Shown in pieces: positions 46,235 through 56,100 of a DNA stretch of 64,000 nucleotides. The notes beneath the pieces were generated by a model that saw only the letters and a list, made by a program, of their open reading frames with translations, was not told the DNA's origin and searched no databases. Location: contig CAUYUJ010017633.1 in assembly GCA_963575745.1 (NCBI GenBank), positions 65,001 through 129,000 on the forward strand. The letters run 5' to 3'. The stretch comes from Prorocentrum cordatum. Its lineage: Eukaryota; Sar; Dinophyceae; Prorocentrales; Prorocentraceae. Numbering within the stretch: the stretch's first letter is position 1; each line of letters starts with the position of its first letter. Position numbers and translations under genes: made by a program.

Positions 46235-46740
46235 GTGATCCAAGGTGCTGCTCGTCGAGACAAGACGCACGTCCGAGCGATGCCAAGCGAAAGGTCACTC
46301 TTGCGCGCAGCCGACTGGGGCGAGGCGGCCCGTGCTTCGGCTGGGGGGGGACGCCAGCCTCCAGCACTCCGAGCCGGCCCTGCCGAGCAGGATGGCTGCG
46401 ATGCCGAGAGCAGCGACGCCGACGATCGTGAGCGGGAAGTCGTGTCATACGACGAGGCCAAGACAAAAACAACGTCGGACCAAGACACATCGGGGGTCTC
46501 CGAGATCCGGCGGCTCCGGAGGATGAACCAGAGAATAACGACGCCGAGGATCGCGAGCGGGAAGAGACGTGTCGCACGACGAGGCCGAGACAGGGGCAGC
46601 AGCAGACCGGGACGGAGTCGGGGTCTCCGAGATCCTGCGGCTCTGGAGGACGAGCCGGGCAGAGCGGCCGCTCCAGAGCGCTCCAGCACCTCCCGGGAGA
46701 GCGCTGCGGGGCGCCCATGGGGCGGCCTGTCGCGGTCGAA
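46235..46740. repeat. Dispersed module with two internal copies
   Basis: GGGGGTCTCCGAGATCCGGC (46,490) and GGGGTCTCCGAGATCCTGCG (46,619) head two related 80-120-bp blocks, each with ACGAGGCC(A/G)AGAC. A third copy is at 57,760-57,840 (GGGGGCCTCTGAGATCTGGC). GTCCGAGCGATGCCAAGC at 46,271 recurs at 48,203. Confidence 0.75.
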
Positions 46741-46807
46741 GCCCCGCCCGATGTCGGGCAGGAGCAGCCACCATATCACGGTCGGGTGGAGCACGGCGGA
46801 CCAGGAG

Positions 46808-46980
46808 GCCTTCAAAGAAGGGATCCCTCAAAGAAGGGATGCCTTCAAAGAAGGGAGGCCTTCAAGGAAGGGAGGCCTTCAAGGAAGGGAGGCCTTCAAA
46901 GAAGGGATGCCTTCAAAGAAGGGAGGCCTTTAAAGAAGGGAGGCCTTCAAAGAAGGGAGGCCAAAGAGGGCAGACCTCCA
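46808..46980. repeat. 17-bp tandem array
   Basis: About ten copies of CCTTCAAAGAAGGGAGG, each containing a CCTTC...GAAGG inverted pair, so every unit can fold. Confidence 0.92.
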
Positions 46981-47071
46981 AGGAGGCACGCCTTCAGAGA
47001 AGCACCGCTGAGCGAGGACAACTATACTCAGCCTTGCAGTGTCTTCTGGCTGCGTGGGCGAGGAGCCTACA

Positions 47072-47258
47072 TGGAAGCAAACAACGCCAGAAACATGAAC
47101 TTTTGGCGCGCCGCGCAGATCTGCGCTGAACCCTCTCCTTGGCACGCGGAGCGCGCCAGGGGCGGCGCCGGAGGCGCCGCCGGGTGGCCCCAGCGCGGAT
47201 CCAATAACTCCGCGCGGAACGCCAACAGTATATGCTTATGGCGTTTTTTCTTTTTCGA
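47072..47258. mobile_element. MITE family 2, copy d
   Basis: About 187 bp: AACGCCAGAAACATGAACTT, GGCGCGCCGCGCAGATCTGC, the GAGCGCGCCAGGGGCGGCGC centre, then ...GCTTATGGCGTTTTTTC. Nearer to the 27.5-kb copy than to the other two. Confidence 0.8.
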
Positions 47259-48759
47259 GCACAGGGGCATCGTTGATGGAACTCCGCCGCCGTGCAGCAA
47301 GCGCTGAGTGGGAGTGTCCTCGAAGCCCCTGCGAATCCTCCGCGCCGAGTCGAAGAGAAGTGCTCTTTCGAAGGCCCTGGGCCCGCTCCTGCGGGCGCTC
47401 CTGGGGCAACTCTCGCGCGACTTTTCTGGGGTCCTCGGGAGCGTGGTTGCGATTCCGCACTTTTTCCGTCGGCGGCGAGGCAGAATTGGCTGCACCAGCG
47501 AAGGAGCTAGACGGGGGCACCGGGAAGCGAATTGGCCAGCGTGCAAGCGTGGGAAAAAGAAACGGTTGCGATTCCACTTCCAACGTGGCCTCATGTGGTT
47601 TATTCCCGAAGCCCTGGACCCACAAATGTTCTCTCAACTCCTGGGGGCGCATTTTGTACTTCCGCAACCTTCCGCCGCCCTTCCGCCGACTTCCGCCGGC
47701 GGAGGCCCTTCCGCCGCGGAAGAAATGATAACTCCTTCGGTCCTCGAAAGTAAGGCCGTGTTTGGAACGCCTCATATGGTCTCAGGGGCCATCCTGGAGC
47801 CCTCTTGGGCCGTCTTGAAGGCCCTAGAGTAGTCTGGCCCCGAAGGCCAAAAACTATTGAAGAACCTAAACAGTTTGTCGACTGATTTTCGTCTTCTCGC
47901 CTTCTCGGTCATAAGAGCGCCCAAGAAGGCCCAACAGGATCCCAACATCGACCCAGGGGGGTACCCGAGGCACCCAGCCAAACCCAAGAAGACACCAAGC
48001 GTCCCACAAGAGGCCCCCCCAGAGACCCCCCGAAGGCCCCAAACACGCATCCAAAGGCCTCTCGACAAGCCTCCTGAGAGACCCTAACTCGCCATCGCTT
48101 GGACGTCCATTCCCTATGTTTTTTTTCGGTTTCGTGCATGGTTTTTTCGCCAAATGATCAAGGATGCTCCTCGATGGTCCTCGCCGAAAGAAAAATGCAC
48201 ACGTCCGAGCGATGCCAAGCTAAGAACCCTGCTGCACACTTTCCGGGTCAATCGGACTTTGCCCTCAGAAGTGCAGATCTAGGACATCACGACGTGCTCA
48301 TGGCGTGTGCCGCCGGATATGTCGCCAGGGCAAAGCTCAGAAAAAAGGATCCTGCGCCTCTGCGCGCATCACATACACACTGTTGCTCATACGCACGCGC
48401 GCACACTCTCATCTTCACGTCAAAGCTAGTGAGTGCACATGCCCGTGTGCATATCCAACAGCTCTTTTGCATGCGTACGATCGCGAACCCATAATTGTAC
48501 CTGCGTTTGCACGTTCACCTTGTACAACGACTGAGCGGATGCCAAAACACATGGTCGCACGCACACGACACATGTACACATCTTATACGTTCATCAACCC
48601 ACACGCATATCACCTGCATACGCGCATCCAGTATGCATGTGCGGTCACACCATGATCGTGAACGCGTGCAGATTTACATGTATGCTTGCAACCTTGCGAG
48701 CATTTGGCGGGAGGGAGGGGTGAGTGGAGAACGGGGTTCGGGTTGCAGATGCATCGCAC
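47259..48759. other. Intronic DNA 3' of the FKLED exon
   Basis: 47,770-48,080 is rich in GCCCAAGAAGGCCC-type units. 48,340-48,660 is rich in CACACGCACG and CATACGC words. No other gene recognised. Confidence 0.5.
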
Positions 48760-48917
48760 CATTTTGCACATGGTATGTGCGCCGCCACGCCATGTGTGGC
48801 AAGACATGGTGGTAGTCCTCCAACTTGAACCACATGAAGAGGTCCAAGGCGGTTGCTGTCACAATCCAGTCGGTCAGAACTCGCAGCTCGTGGAGGAAGG
48901 GCGTAAGTGAATATATC
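48760..48917 (-). CDS. PIEZO: PIEZO channel exon (TPFLHELR..TDW / FKLED signature)
   Basis: This 158-nt exon carries the most diagnostic PIEZO sequence in the window: TPFLHELRVLTDW, then TATALDLFMWFKLED. Plant and animal PIEZO proteins have PFLxELRxLLDWxxTxTSLxLxxWLKLEDI at this place, just before the anchor. The acceptor is CCAG|G at 48,918, and the first base completes the Arg codon left open by the exon at 60.2 kb, 11.3 kb upstream. I placed the donor at 48,760|48,759 (ATG|GTGCGA) because it leaves phase 1, which fits the next exon at 34.86 kb. The stretch after KLED is shorter than in plant homologues, so the last few codons and the donor are less certain than the core. The following intron would be 13.9 kb. 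Confidence 0.94.
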
Positions 48918-48919
48918 CT

Positions 48920-51000
48920 GGTAGCAGATACCATACACACTCTTCAACAACAAACACCATACGCGACTCTCCTCACAAACCTCTGGCCAGACCGCGGACG
49001 ACTATGATCTTAAGCGAGGGGGCACTGGCAATCGAATAGCTCAAGGAAATAGCCACCACACATGAGACGATGGGTGCCTCTCAATGTGGACGGGGCCTTC
49101 CTTCGATTCCCGTGGGGGGTCCTTTCGCTGGCCCTCCCAGGGTCTCAAACAAGTGTGGCAAGTGTAACTGCGGCTAGAATCATCCAGGGACGAGGCGCGC
49201 CGACCCGCTGGACGGCCTCGGGGCCAGAGAAGTGGATGGCGCCCCGCTGGCCAACCTCCCCCAAGAGCCCAGAACATGGCGGCGGTTGTCCATGTGGCAG
49301 CGCGCAGCAACCCGCTGGACCCCCCAGTGGGTGCGAGGAAATCGAGGCAGGTGTGTTTGGGGTACGCAGGGGGGCGGGGTCCACTCTGGGTCTGCGCGCG
49401 ACACCCAGCACGCAAGGACTCTGACTGCAATTACAACTCCACCTCGTTCCTCTCCCTCCCCCGTCGTAGGCAGGAGGGAACAGTCTGAAGAGGAGAATGT
49501 AGCAGCGGAGACGCTGCCGAGTTCCTGCAGTACAGCCAGGATGCTAGGATGCTGGAAGCATGCAAGAACAACTTGCGAAACAACATCAAATGTTGACATC
49601 TGCACTCCGCCATTAGTGTATATATATATATACACATTAACATATACACAATAATGCGTTGGCGCTTTGTGCCACACACCTAGGTCCTTCAAGCCTCGCA
49701 TCTGTTCGCACTTGGCGTCGTCCCCTTTGGCCTTTGAAATGTGGACGTTTCCTGTCAAATCCCTCTACCAATCCTCATTTGCTCTCGCCCTCGATTTACA
49801 TATTCGCGCGCCACCCGGATCTTTCTCGGCGTACGTTTTGATGCGAATTTCGAGGCGGACCCGATGACGTGGCTACGAGAACGCCACCTGTAGGTTCCGA
49901 AAAAATGTTGACCCAAAATTGCGTGCCTTCTTCGCTGGATCCTGCACCGGCAAATGTCGTAACAATCTGCGCGTCGATTCTTGACACCGCTTGGATCATT
50001 CAACCGTGAACGATCGCGAATTCGCGTTCAACACCAGCCGGTTCCTGACCACTGACCGCGTTCATTCCGAACGCCCGCGCCAGGTCGCCGCCGCGTCGAC
50101 ACGATGTAAACCTACCGTTATGGAGGAACAACTGTTTCTGGGGGTCGTTTTCTCTACTCTGGGATCTGTTTTTCAAGCCCTTCGGGTCGCAGCGGCTCTT
50201 GGAGGCCGACTTCGAACCAAAACCTTCGAAGATTGCAGAAGCTCCATGAGGGCTGGCGGCTTCCAGCGGCTCCCAACGGCATACAACCGACAAATATATG
50301 AGCCATCCGTAGTCCCTGAAGAATTAGGTGTTGAACTCCAACGGTGAAAATGCTTCCGCCTAAACTATGTGATGTGAGCATGTTGTGGCAACCGTGTGGT
50401 GTGAGCTATGCGGCGAATACGCTTCGATGTTAGCTATGTGGTGGTAACTGTGTTGTGTAAACTATGTAACGCGGGTGATGTGGTGATACCTGCAGCATGG
50501 GAGCTATGTGGTGCAAGACAGGTGATATGAACCATATGTTGGGAACGCCGCTGTGGAAACTACGCGAAGAGAAAAACCACCAGTGTCAGCCGTGTGATGT
50601 GGGGCTCACGAGCGCCCGCGGTGCGGCGCGAGCGGGCACGTGACGAACCTTCGGCCGACGCACTCGAGATCCGAACACGAACGCCGCAGCAGGGAACCCT
50701 ACAGTGCGGGCGCGGCCGCAAGAAGCCCTCGCAAGGAACCCAACCCTGAAAACCCGCGCGCGAGGGGCACCGGAGGGGAAACCCGGAGCACCTTGAACGC
50801 AGCAGCTTCTTCAACGGTTGCGGGGAGTCACCGCGCAGCGCGCGGAGCGAAGAAACCCAGGATGCCCTGACGAAAAGCATATGGTTTCTTGACGCGCGTC
50901 CTTACTGTAGTGCAAGCGCCGTCTGGAGAACCTGCGGAAAGTCATTCTTCGTTCCCTCGAACCTCCATTTGTCGATCCTTCCCTTCGGTCCTCGTCCTCC
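48920..51000. other. Low-repeat stretch of the 11.3-kb PIEZO intron
   Basis: The least repetitive 2 kb in the window apart from imperfect GCTATGTGGTG units at 50,365-50,545. Several 60-190-codon frames exist on both strands; none is recognised as a protein family. Confidence 0.45.
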
Positions 51001-52090
51001 TCGCCGCCCCCTCCCGCGGATTCGCCGTGCCCCCCTCTGTTGATCTTGGGCGACCAATGCAGGAACGATGCAAGAAACCGGGGGCCCAACGAAGGCCTCT
51101 TAAAGGCTTCGGGGACCTCTGGACGCCTCCCGGGCGCCCATCTGGGCCGTCTTAAGGGTCCTTTTGAAACTCGTTTTGGGCCGTCTTGGGTCCCTCTTGG
51201 GCCGTGCTGGGGCCTTCTCGGGGAATTTGGGCCCTCTACGGGCCTTCTTGAGACCATCATGGGCCCTCCTGTGGACCTCCTATGACCCTCGCGGATCTCT
51301 TTTGGGAGCCTCTGGGGGCCTCGTGAGCTTCTTCTGGGCCGTCTTGGGGCAGTCTTGGGCAGTTGCGCACATGGGAGTTTCCAGGAAGTCAATGTTGGTA
51401 ACCTACTTTGAGAACCCCCCCTGCGGCCACCCTAAGGGAGGGCTGGAGGGAAATTCCAAAAATAGACTACACGCGCGCACTTTAGAGAAACTCCATGGGC
51501 TTCCATGGAAAATCATGCTCTGCGGGCGGAGGCCATTTCGAGAAACTCCCCTGGGACCACTCCAAAGGTGGCCCCAAGGGAGTTTGTCGAAATTCGGTCG
51601 CGGGCGGGCGCCCGCGCGGAAAATCCCACCCTGCGGGCGGATGCCATTTCGATGAACTCCCCTGAGGCCACCGCAAGGGTGGTCCCGAAAGAGTTTCTTG
51701 ACATTCGGCCGCCGGCGGGCGCGCGCGGGAAAACCCCGCCCTGCGGGCGGAGGCTTACGACAAATCTCCTGGGACCACCCCAAGGGTGGTCCCGAGGGGG
51801 TTGCTCGAAATTCGGCCGCGGGCGGGCGCGCGGGGGGAAAATCCCGCCCTAGGGGCGGAGGCCATTTCGAGAAACTCCCCTGGTGGTCCCGAGGGGGTTT
51901 CTCGGAATTCGGCCGCGGGCGGGGTGTTTTCTCCCCCCTCTCTGGAAAACTTTTGGGGTTTCTCAGATCTGCGCGCCTGTAACCTGTTTTGAACAACCCC
52001 CCTGCGACCATCCCAAAGGTGGGCTCGAGGGAGTGTCTCGAAATACGCTGCAAGCGCGCAATTTCTGGAAATTCCCGTAGCACCCCGCAG
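51000..52090. repeat. GGGCCGTCTT minisatellite, then a 110-120-bp satellite
   Basis: 51,000-51,380 consists of CTTGGGCCGTCTTGGGG-type units. 51,410-52,080 has about five units containing GGCGGAGGCCATTTCGAGAA, CTCCCCTGGGACCAC and AATTCGGCCGCGGGCGGGCG. Confidence 0.85.
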
Positions 52091-52214
52091 ATGCGGATAA
52101 GAGTGATGGGGGCGGTGGGAACGTCGGCAGTTTGCGAGACTCTGGAGACGCCCGCCGCAAGCGCCACAATTTCACAAATTGTACAACGAGCCCGCCGCAC
52201 GCGCCGATGTTTTC

Positions 52215-52388
52215 GTTAACGCAATGTGGGTAGGTCGCGGGTGGGTCGGGAATTGGTCGCAGGTGGGTCGCTGTTGGGTCGCTGTTGGGTCGCGGGTCGC
52301 AGGGTGGGTCGCGGGTGGGTCGCAAATGGCTCGCGGGTGGGTCGCGGGTGGGTCGCGGATTGGTCGCGGGGTGGGTCGCAGGTGGGTC
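52215..52388. repeat. GGGTCGCGGGT minisatellite, left part
   Basis: 10-11-bp units GGGTCGCGGGT/GGTCGCTGTT up to the poly(T) end of the retrocopy; continues on the other side at 53,594-53,740, so the retrocopy split a single array. Confidence 0.93.
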
Positions 52389-52604
52389 TTTTTTTTCATG
52401 AGCATGAGCAGCCCGCGCAACGCGAGCCGATCCCGTTCGCCCCCTCCGCCGCTCCGCAGCGGCCGCGTCTTACTCCTGCGCGGCGTGCACGACCAGGGCG
52501 TGCGCACGAGGGCGCCTCGCGGCGCCGCGCTGCCCCAGGAGCCCGATGGCGGAGGGGCCCCCTGGCGCCAGGCCCGCCCCCACCCGCGGGCCAGCCCGTG
52601 GGGC

Positions 52605-53468
52605 CTAGGCGGGGCGCCAGCGGACGGCCTCCAGCATGCGCCGAAGGTCGTCGCTCGCCTCGGGGCGCCAATCGGCCGCCCTCCGCAGGACGCCGTCCGC
52701 CGAGGCGAACGCGTCCTCGAGGGCAGCCGCCGCCCCCGCCGCCGCGTCCGAGGCAGCAGCTCCGCCGCCAGGCTCCGCCGCCGCCACCGTCGCGTCCGCC
52801 TGCCCCTTCGCCCCCAGGTCCCTCGCGAGTGCCAGCACCGTGCCCGCGGCCGCGCCGGCCGCGCCAGCGCCCTCCGCGCCCACGACCCACCGGCCCTCGC
52901 GCCCAGGGGCGTGTTCGGGCCTCCGCCTGCGCCTCCGCGGCCAGGCAGGGGCGGCAGCTCCTCCCACTCCAGCGGGACCCGCCGCCGCCGCACCCGAGGC
53001 GGCCCGACGAACGTCGTCCGCCCACTCGTCACCGAGGTCGTCCATGTCGTCGTCGGCGGTGGCCGCCGCTGCAGCCGCAACAGCAGCTGCATCAGCGGCA
53101 GCACCAGCGACCGCCCCAGCGGGCACCACCTCCACGACCATGTTGTTCTCCTCCTGGGCGGCCGCGCGCCGCGCAGCACGGCGCTGGCGGCGGCGGCGGC
53201 GCTTCGCGGCTCGCGCCGCAGGGTCAGCCCCAGCAGCACCAGCTCGGTCAGGAGGATCAGGGCGAGCAGCACCAGCAGCAGCAGCGGGCGGCGGCGGCAC
53301 GGCGCCCTCGGCCCCGCGGCCCACCCCGAAAAGGGTGGCCGACACAGCCGACCGCGCCACAGCCGCGACCGTGCGCCGCGGCGCACTCGCAGAGACGGCC
53401 CCGCGGACCGCCGCCTCTACCAGGAGGGCGGCGTCGCGGGCCGACCAAGCCCCTCTAGGCGCCGCCAT
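52605..53468 (-). CDS. Ala/Arg-rich open frame of the retrocopy (possibly frameshifted)
   Basis: The first ATG after the DinoSL opens 287 codons ending in TAG at 52,605; no upstream ATG lies in the 124-nt leader region. Product: MAAPRGAWSARDAALL..., Ala- and Arg-rich, with an acidic patch DDDMDDLGDEWADD near 53,040 and the C-terminus DDLRRMLEAVRWRPA. No known family recognised. Codon-position bias is odd. The start, the acidic patch and the end have G/C at nearly every third position in this frame. The stretch about 53,215-53,290 does so only in another frame, where it encodes a convincing transmembrane helix (LLLLVLLALILLTELVLLGL). A later stretch near 52,940-52,975 also favours that frame (VPLEWEELPPLPG). 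Either the copy has compensating indels or the long open frame is partly a product of high GC. Confidence 0.5.
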   Translation of the reverse strand: MAAPRGAWSARDAALLVEAAVRGAVSASAPRRTVAAVARSAVSATLFGVGRGAEGAVPPPPAAAAGAARPDPPDRAGAAGADPAARAAKRRRRRQRRAARRAAAQEENNMVVEVVPAGAVAGAAADAAAVAAAAAATADDDMDDLGDEWADDVRRAASGAAAAGPAGVGGAAAPAWPRRRRRRPEHAPGREGRWVVGAEGAGAAGAAAGTVLALARDLGAKGQADATVAAAEPGGGAAASDAAAGAAAALEDAFASADGVLRRAADWRPEASDDLRRMLEAVRWRPA

Positions 53469-53555
53469 CCGCGCCACGGGCGAAGGGCCGCGCCGATAGG
53501 CTTTCGCCAGAGGCGGACCCTTGAGCCAGGACGCGGGGCGACGGCCGTGCGAACG

Positions 53556-53592
53556 CTTGAGCCAAAATGGCTTGAGCCAAAATGGCTACGGA
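53556..53592 (-). other. Full dinoflagellate spliced leader plus 15-nt relict
   Basis: On the minus strand 53,592-53,571 is a complete 22-nt DinoSL (T at the variable first position, ending TTTTGGCTCAAG). It is followed without a gap by CCATTTTGGCTCAAG (53,570-53,556), the leader minus its first seven bases. That is the product expected when a genomic DinoSL is used as a splice acceptor at its internal ...GTAG and receives a new leader. A third, weaker trace, TGGCTCAAG, lies at 53,528-53,520. The arrangement implies at least two rounds of trans-splicing and retroposition. Confidence 0.96.
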
Positions 53593-53593
53593 C

Positions 53594-53815
53594 TCGCAGG
53601 TGGGTCGCGGGGTGGGTCGCGGGTGGGTCGCGGGTGCGGGTCGGTCGCGGGTTGGGTCGCGGGTGGGTCGCGGGGTGGGTCGCGGGGTGGGTCGCGGGGT
53701 GGGTCGCGAGTTGGGTCGCGGTTGGGTCGCGGGTGGGACGACGACAACAAACACCAACCACAACAATAACAAGAACACCAATAACAAAAACCACAACAAC
53801 AACAATCATTTTACC
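53594..53815. repeat. GGGTCGCGGGT minisatellite, right part, and ACAACAA tract
   Basis: Continuation of the array cut by the retrocopy, passing into ACAACAACAA/AATAACAAGAAC simple sequence at 53,745-53,810. Confidence 0.9.
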
Positions 53816-54059
53816 CTCATGCGCGATGCTTCCACACGGAACATGCGACCATCATGATAACCATCCTCATCATGGGGGATTATTATTCTATAGCGGGGTC
53901 CGTTAGTCACACTCCCAGATCTCCCGCCCAATGAGGTCTTGCAAGCACCTCCTCCGAGGAATTTTAAAATATCCCGCCTCGAAAACGCATGCCCGCGCCT
54001 TGCTGCGCCGATGCGAGACCGCCAGTGGAGCCCCAGCCAAGGGTAAAGCATAAGGAAGT

Positions 54060-54760
54060 ATCGAGCGACAGGAGTGCCTTGGTGGGGATGGGGGCTGTCG
54101 GCGGCGAGGCAGGGACCTGGCCCTGAATAGAAAGGGAGGAAGTCCCGAGCAGAGCCGCTGTTGTTGCTGGGAGCGGCGCCAATGCTGAAGAGAGTAAGGC
54201 GCTAGTCGAGCGCAAAACACAACGAAGTCTCGAGCGGGAGCGCTGGTTTTGTTGGGACGGCGGTTGTCGGCGGCGAGGAACACCGCCTTGAGTAAGGGAG
54301 GAAGCCTCGAGCGGGAGCCGTGGTTTTGTCGGGACGGGGGCTGTCGGCGGCGAGGAAGAACACCGTCCTGAGGAAAAAGGGAGGAAGCCTCGAGCGGTAG
54401 CGTTGTTCTTGCTGGGAGCGGCGCCAATTCAAAAGAGAGTAGGGCGCCAGTCCAGCGTACAACGGGAGGAAACCTCTGGCGGGAGCGCTGGTTTTGTCGG
54501 GACGGCGATTTTCGGCGGCGAGGAGGAGCACCGCCTTGAGTAAAAAAGGGAGGAAGTCTCGAGCGGGAGCGTAGTTGTTGCTGTGGGCGGCGCCGATGGG
54601 AGAAAGAGTAGCGCGCCAGTCCAAGGTAAAACGTGAAGAAGTCTCTAGCGGTAGCGCTGGTTTTGTTGGGACGGCTGCTTTCGGCGGCGAGCAAAAGCAC
54701 GGGCCCTGAGCAAAGAAGGAGGAAGTCTCAAGCGGGAGCGTTGTTGTTGTTGGGGGGCTG
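54060..54760. repeat. Tandem units with GAGGAAGTCTCGAGCGGGAG
   Basis: Repeats of GAGGAAGTCTCGAGCGGGAG, GGTTTTGTCGGGACGGCG and TGTCGGCGGCGAGGA, spaced 70-90 bp, with GAGAGTA..GCGCCAGTC in alternate units, giving a higher-order period near 170-240 bp. Confidence 0.85.
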
Positions 54761-54869
54761 GTTTTGGCGCTCCCCCAAACCGCTCGAGCGTGAGCCTCAT
54801 TTTCAATGAAAATGTAGCCGAGGCGAGAGCGCCAAGGCGCCTGGGGGGGTCCAACAAAAATAAGTGTTT

Positions 54870-56020
54870 AGTAATTAACAGTCAACAGCGCAAGAAGCAG
54901 AATCCTCACCATGGATCCCCACTTCAGCCACGCACCCAAGGAATGACCGTTCGGCCCCCTCACTCTGACAAGTGCGCATTTTCTGGAAATTCCCATGTGC
55001 GCACCATCCCAGGGCTCTCTGGGCTGTCTCGAAGCCCTCTTAGGGGCCTCTTGGGTTGTCTTGGGGTGATCTCGGAGGCTTCTTGGGCCGTCATGAACGC
55101 TGCTACGACACAAAAAGCGCATCTACGGAAAATGTACGTTTTCCCCGAAGGGAGTAAGTGGGAGGATTTCTGCCTCTTGGAGGCGCTCCTGAAGACCTCT
55201 AGAATCGTCTTCGGGGCTTCTTGGGCCGTCTTTGGGGCCTCTTGGGCCGTCTTGAGGTCGTCCTGTGCTGTCTTGGGGCTCTCCTGCGCCTTTTCGGCCA
55301 CTTCTCTGATCGCCTTGGGTCTGCTGGGCAGGGGCCGGCAAGGCGCCCCGGGAGGCGCGGCAGGGCCGGGGGACCTCTTCCAAGGGCGTCCAGGGGGCCC
55401 CAATGGCCCAGATCCTGGGGGGTCGCATTTTTTTCTGGGGGGGGACTGAAGGTTTTTCCCGTCCCTCAGCTTGTAAGCGTGTAGGAAGAGGAATACACAT
55501 AGACTTGCACTGGGAACAACCTGATCACTCCTGGCTGGGAGCAGCAAGACCTGAATTGCGACGATACGTTCGTAAGGCTACGGTATGGTCGCTGGGTCCT
55601 CGACTCGCTGCCTTCCACTGCGAGGCTCGTCATCCTCGATGTTGCCAGTCGTAACCGTTTTGAGGCTATCGCCCGAAGCACCACCAACATCATCAACCAT
55701 CATCATCTTGACCACAAGCGCCGCCCGATGCTTTCTGACAATTGCGTGCGGCCCCTTACCCGACCCAACACATTGAAGACGACAACCCTGCCGACTGTTG
55801 CCGGGACCTTGCAGGCGGGAAGAGGCCCTATGGGCAAGCAGTGCACCTCCAACATGTAAGGGCAATCGAGACTGGGACCCAATGTACGGGAAGGGCCCTG
55901 AGTCCGCGGCGGTCCCAGGGGGAAAGCAGAAGGCTCAGAGGGCCTCTGGCCTTCTGAGAAGCCTTCCAAAGCCTTCCCCGAGGCCGCACAAGGACTCTTA
56001 GAAAACTGGAGAGCCCCCAC
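54870..56020. other. Minisatellite, then unique intronic DNA
   Basis: 55,010-55,310 is CTTGGGCCGTCTTGGGG-type repeat. 55,440-56,000 has ordinary composition, with frames open on both strands and no recognised family. Confidence 0.5.
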
Positions 56021-56021
56021 C

Positions 56022-56100
56022 AGGAGGAGGAGGAGGAGGAGGAGGAGGAGGAGGAGGAGGAGGAGGAGGAGGAGGAGGAGGAGGAGGAGGAGGAGGAGGA
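56022..56100. repeat. GGA array
   Basis: Pure (GGA)n, directly before the second copy of the dispersed repeat also seen at 39.6 kb, whose own left side is likewise GGA-rich. Confidence 0.95.

Larger units (their letters stand above)
52376..53606 (-). mobile_element. DinoSL-tagged processed retrocopy with target-site duplication
   Basis: A reverse-transcribed mRNA inserted into a GGTCGCGGGT-type minisatellite, within an 11.3-kb PIEZO intron and on the same strand. On the minus strand it runs: one extra G at 53,593, full DinoSL (53,592-53,571), a 15-nt DinoSL relict (53,570-53,556), 5' UTR, an open frame from the first ATG (53,468), 3' UTR, then an A8 tract (52,396-52,389). Both ends are flanked by the same 13 bp, TCGCAGGTGGGTC (52,376-52,388 and 53,594-53,606). 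The target is itself repetitive, so the duplication could be partly fortuitous, but it includes a less common CGCAGG variant. The extra G next to the leader is what a reverse-transcribed cap nucleotide would leave. Confidence 0.9.

Noticed and set aside
52226-53458. 410-codon plus-strand frame over the retrocopy
   Set aside because: Antisense to a sequence whose leader, poly(A) and first ATG all point to the minus strand; open because of very high GC.
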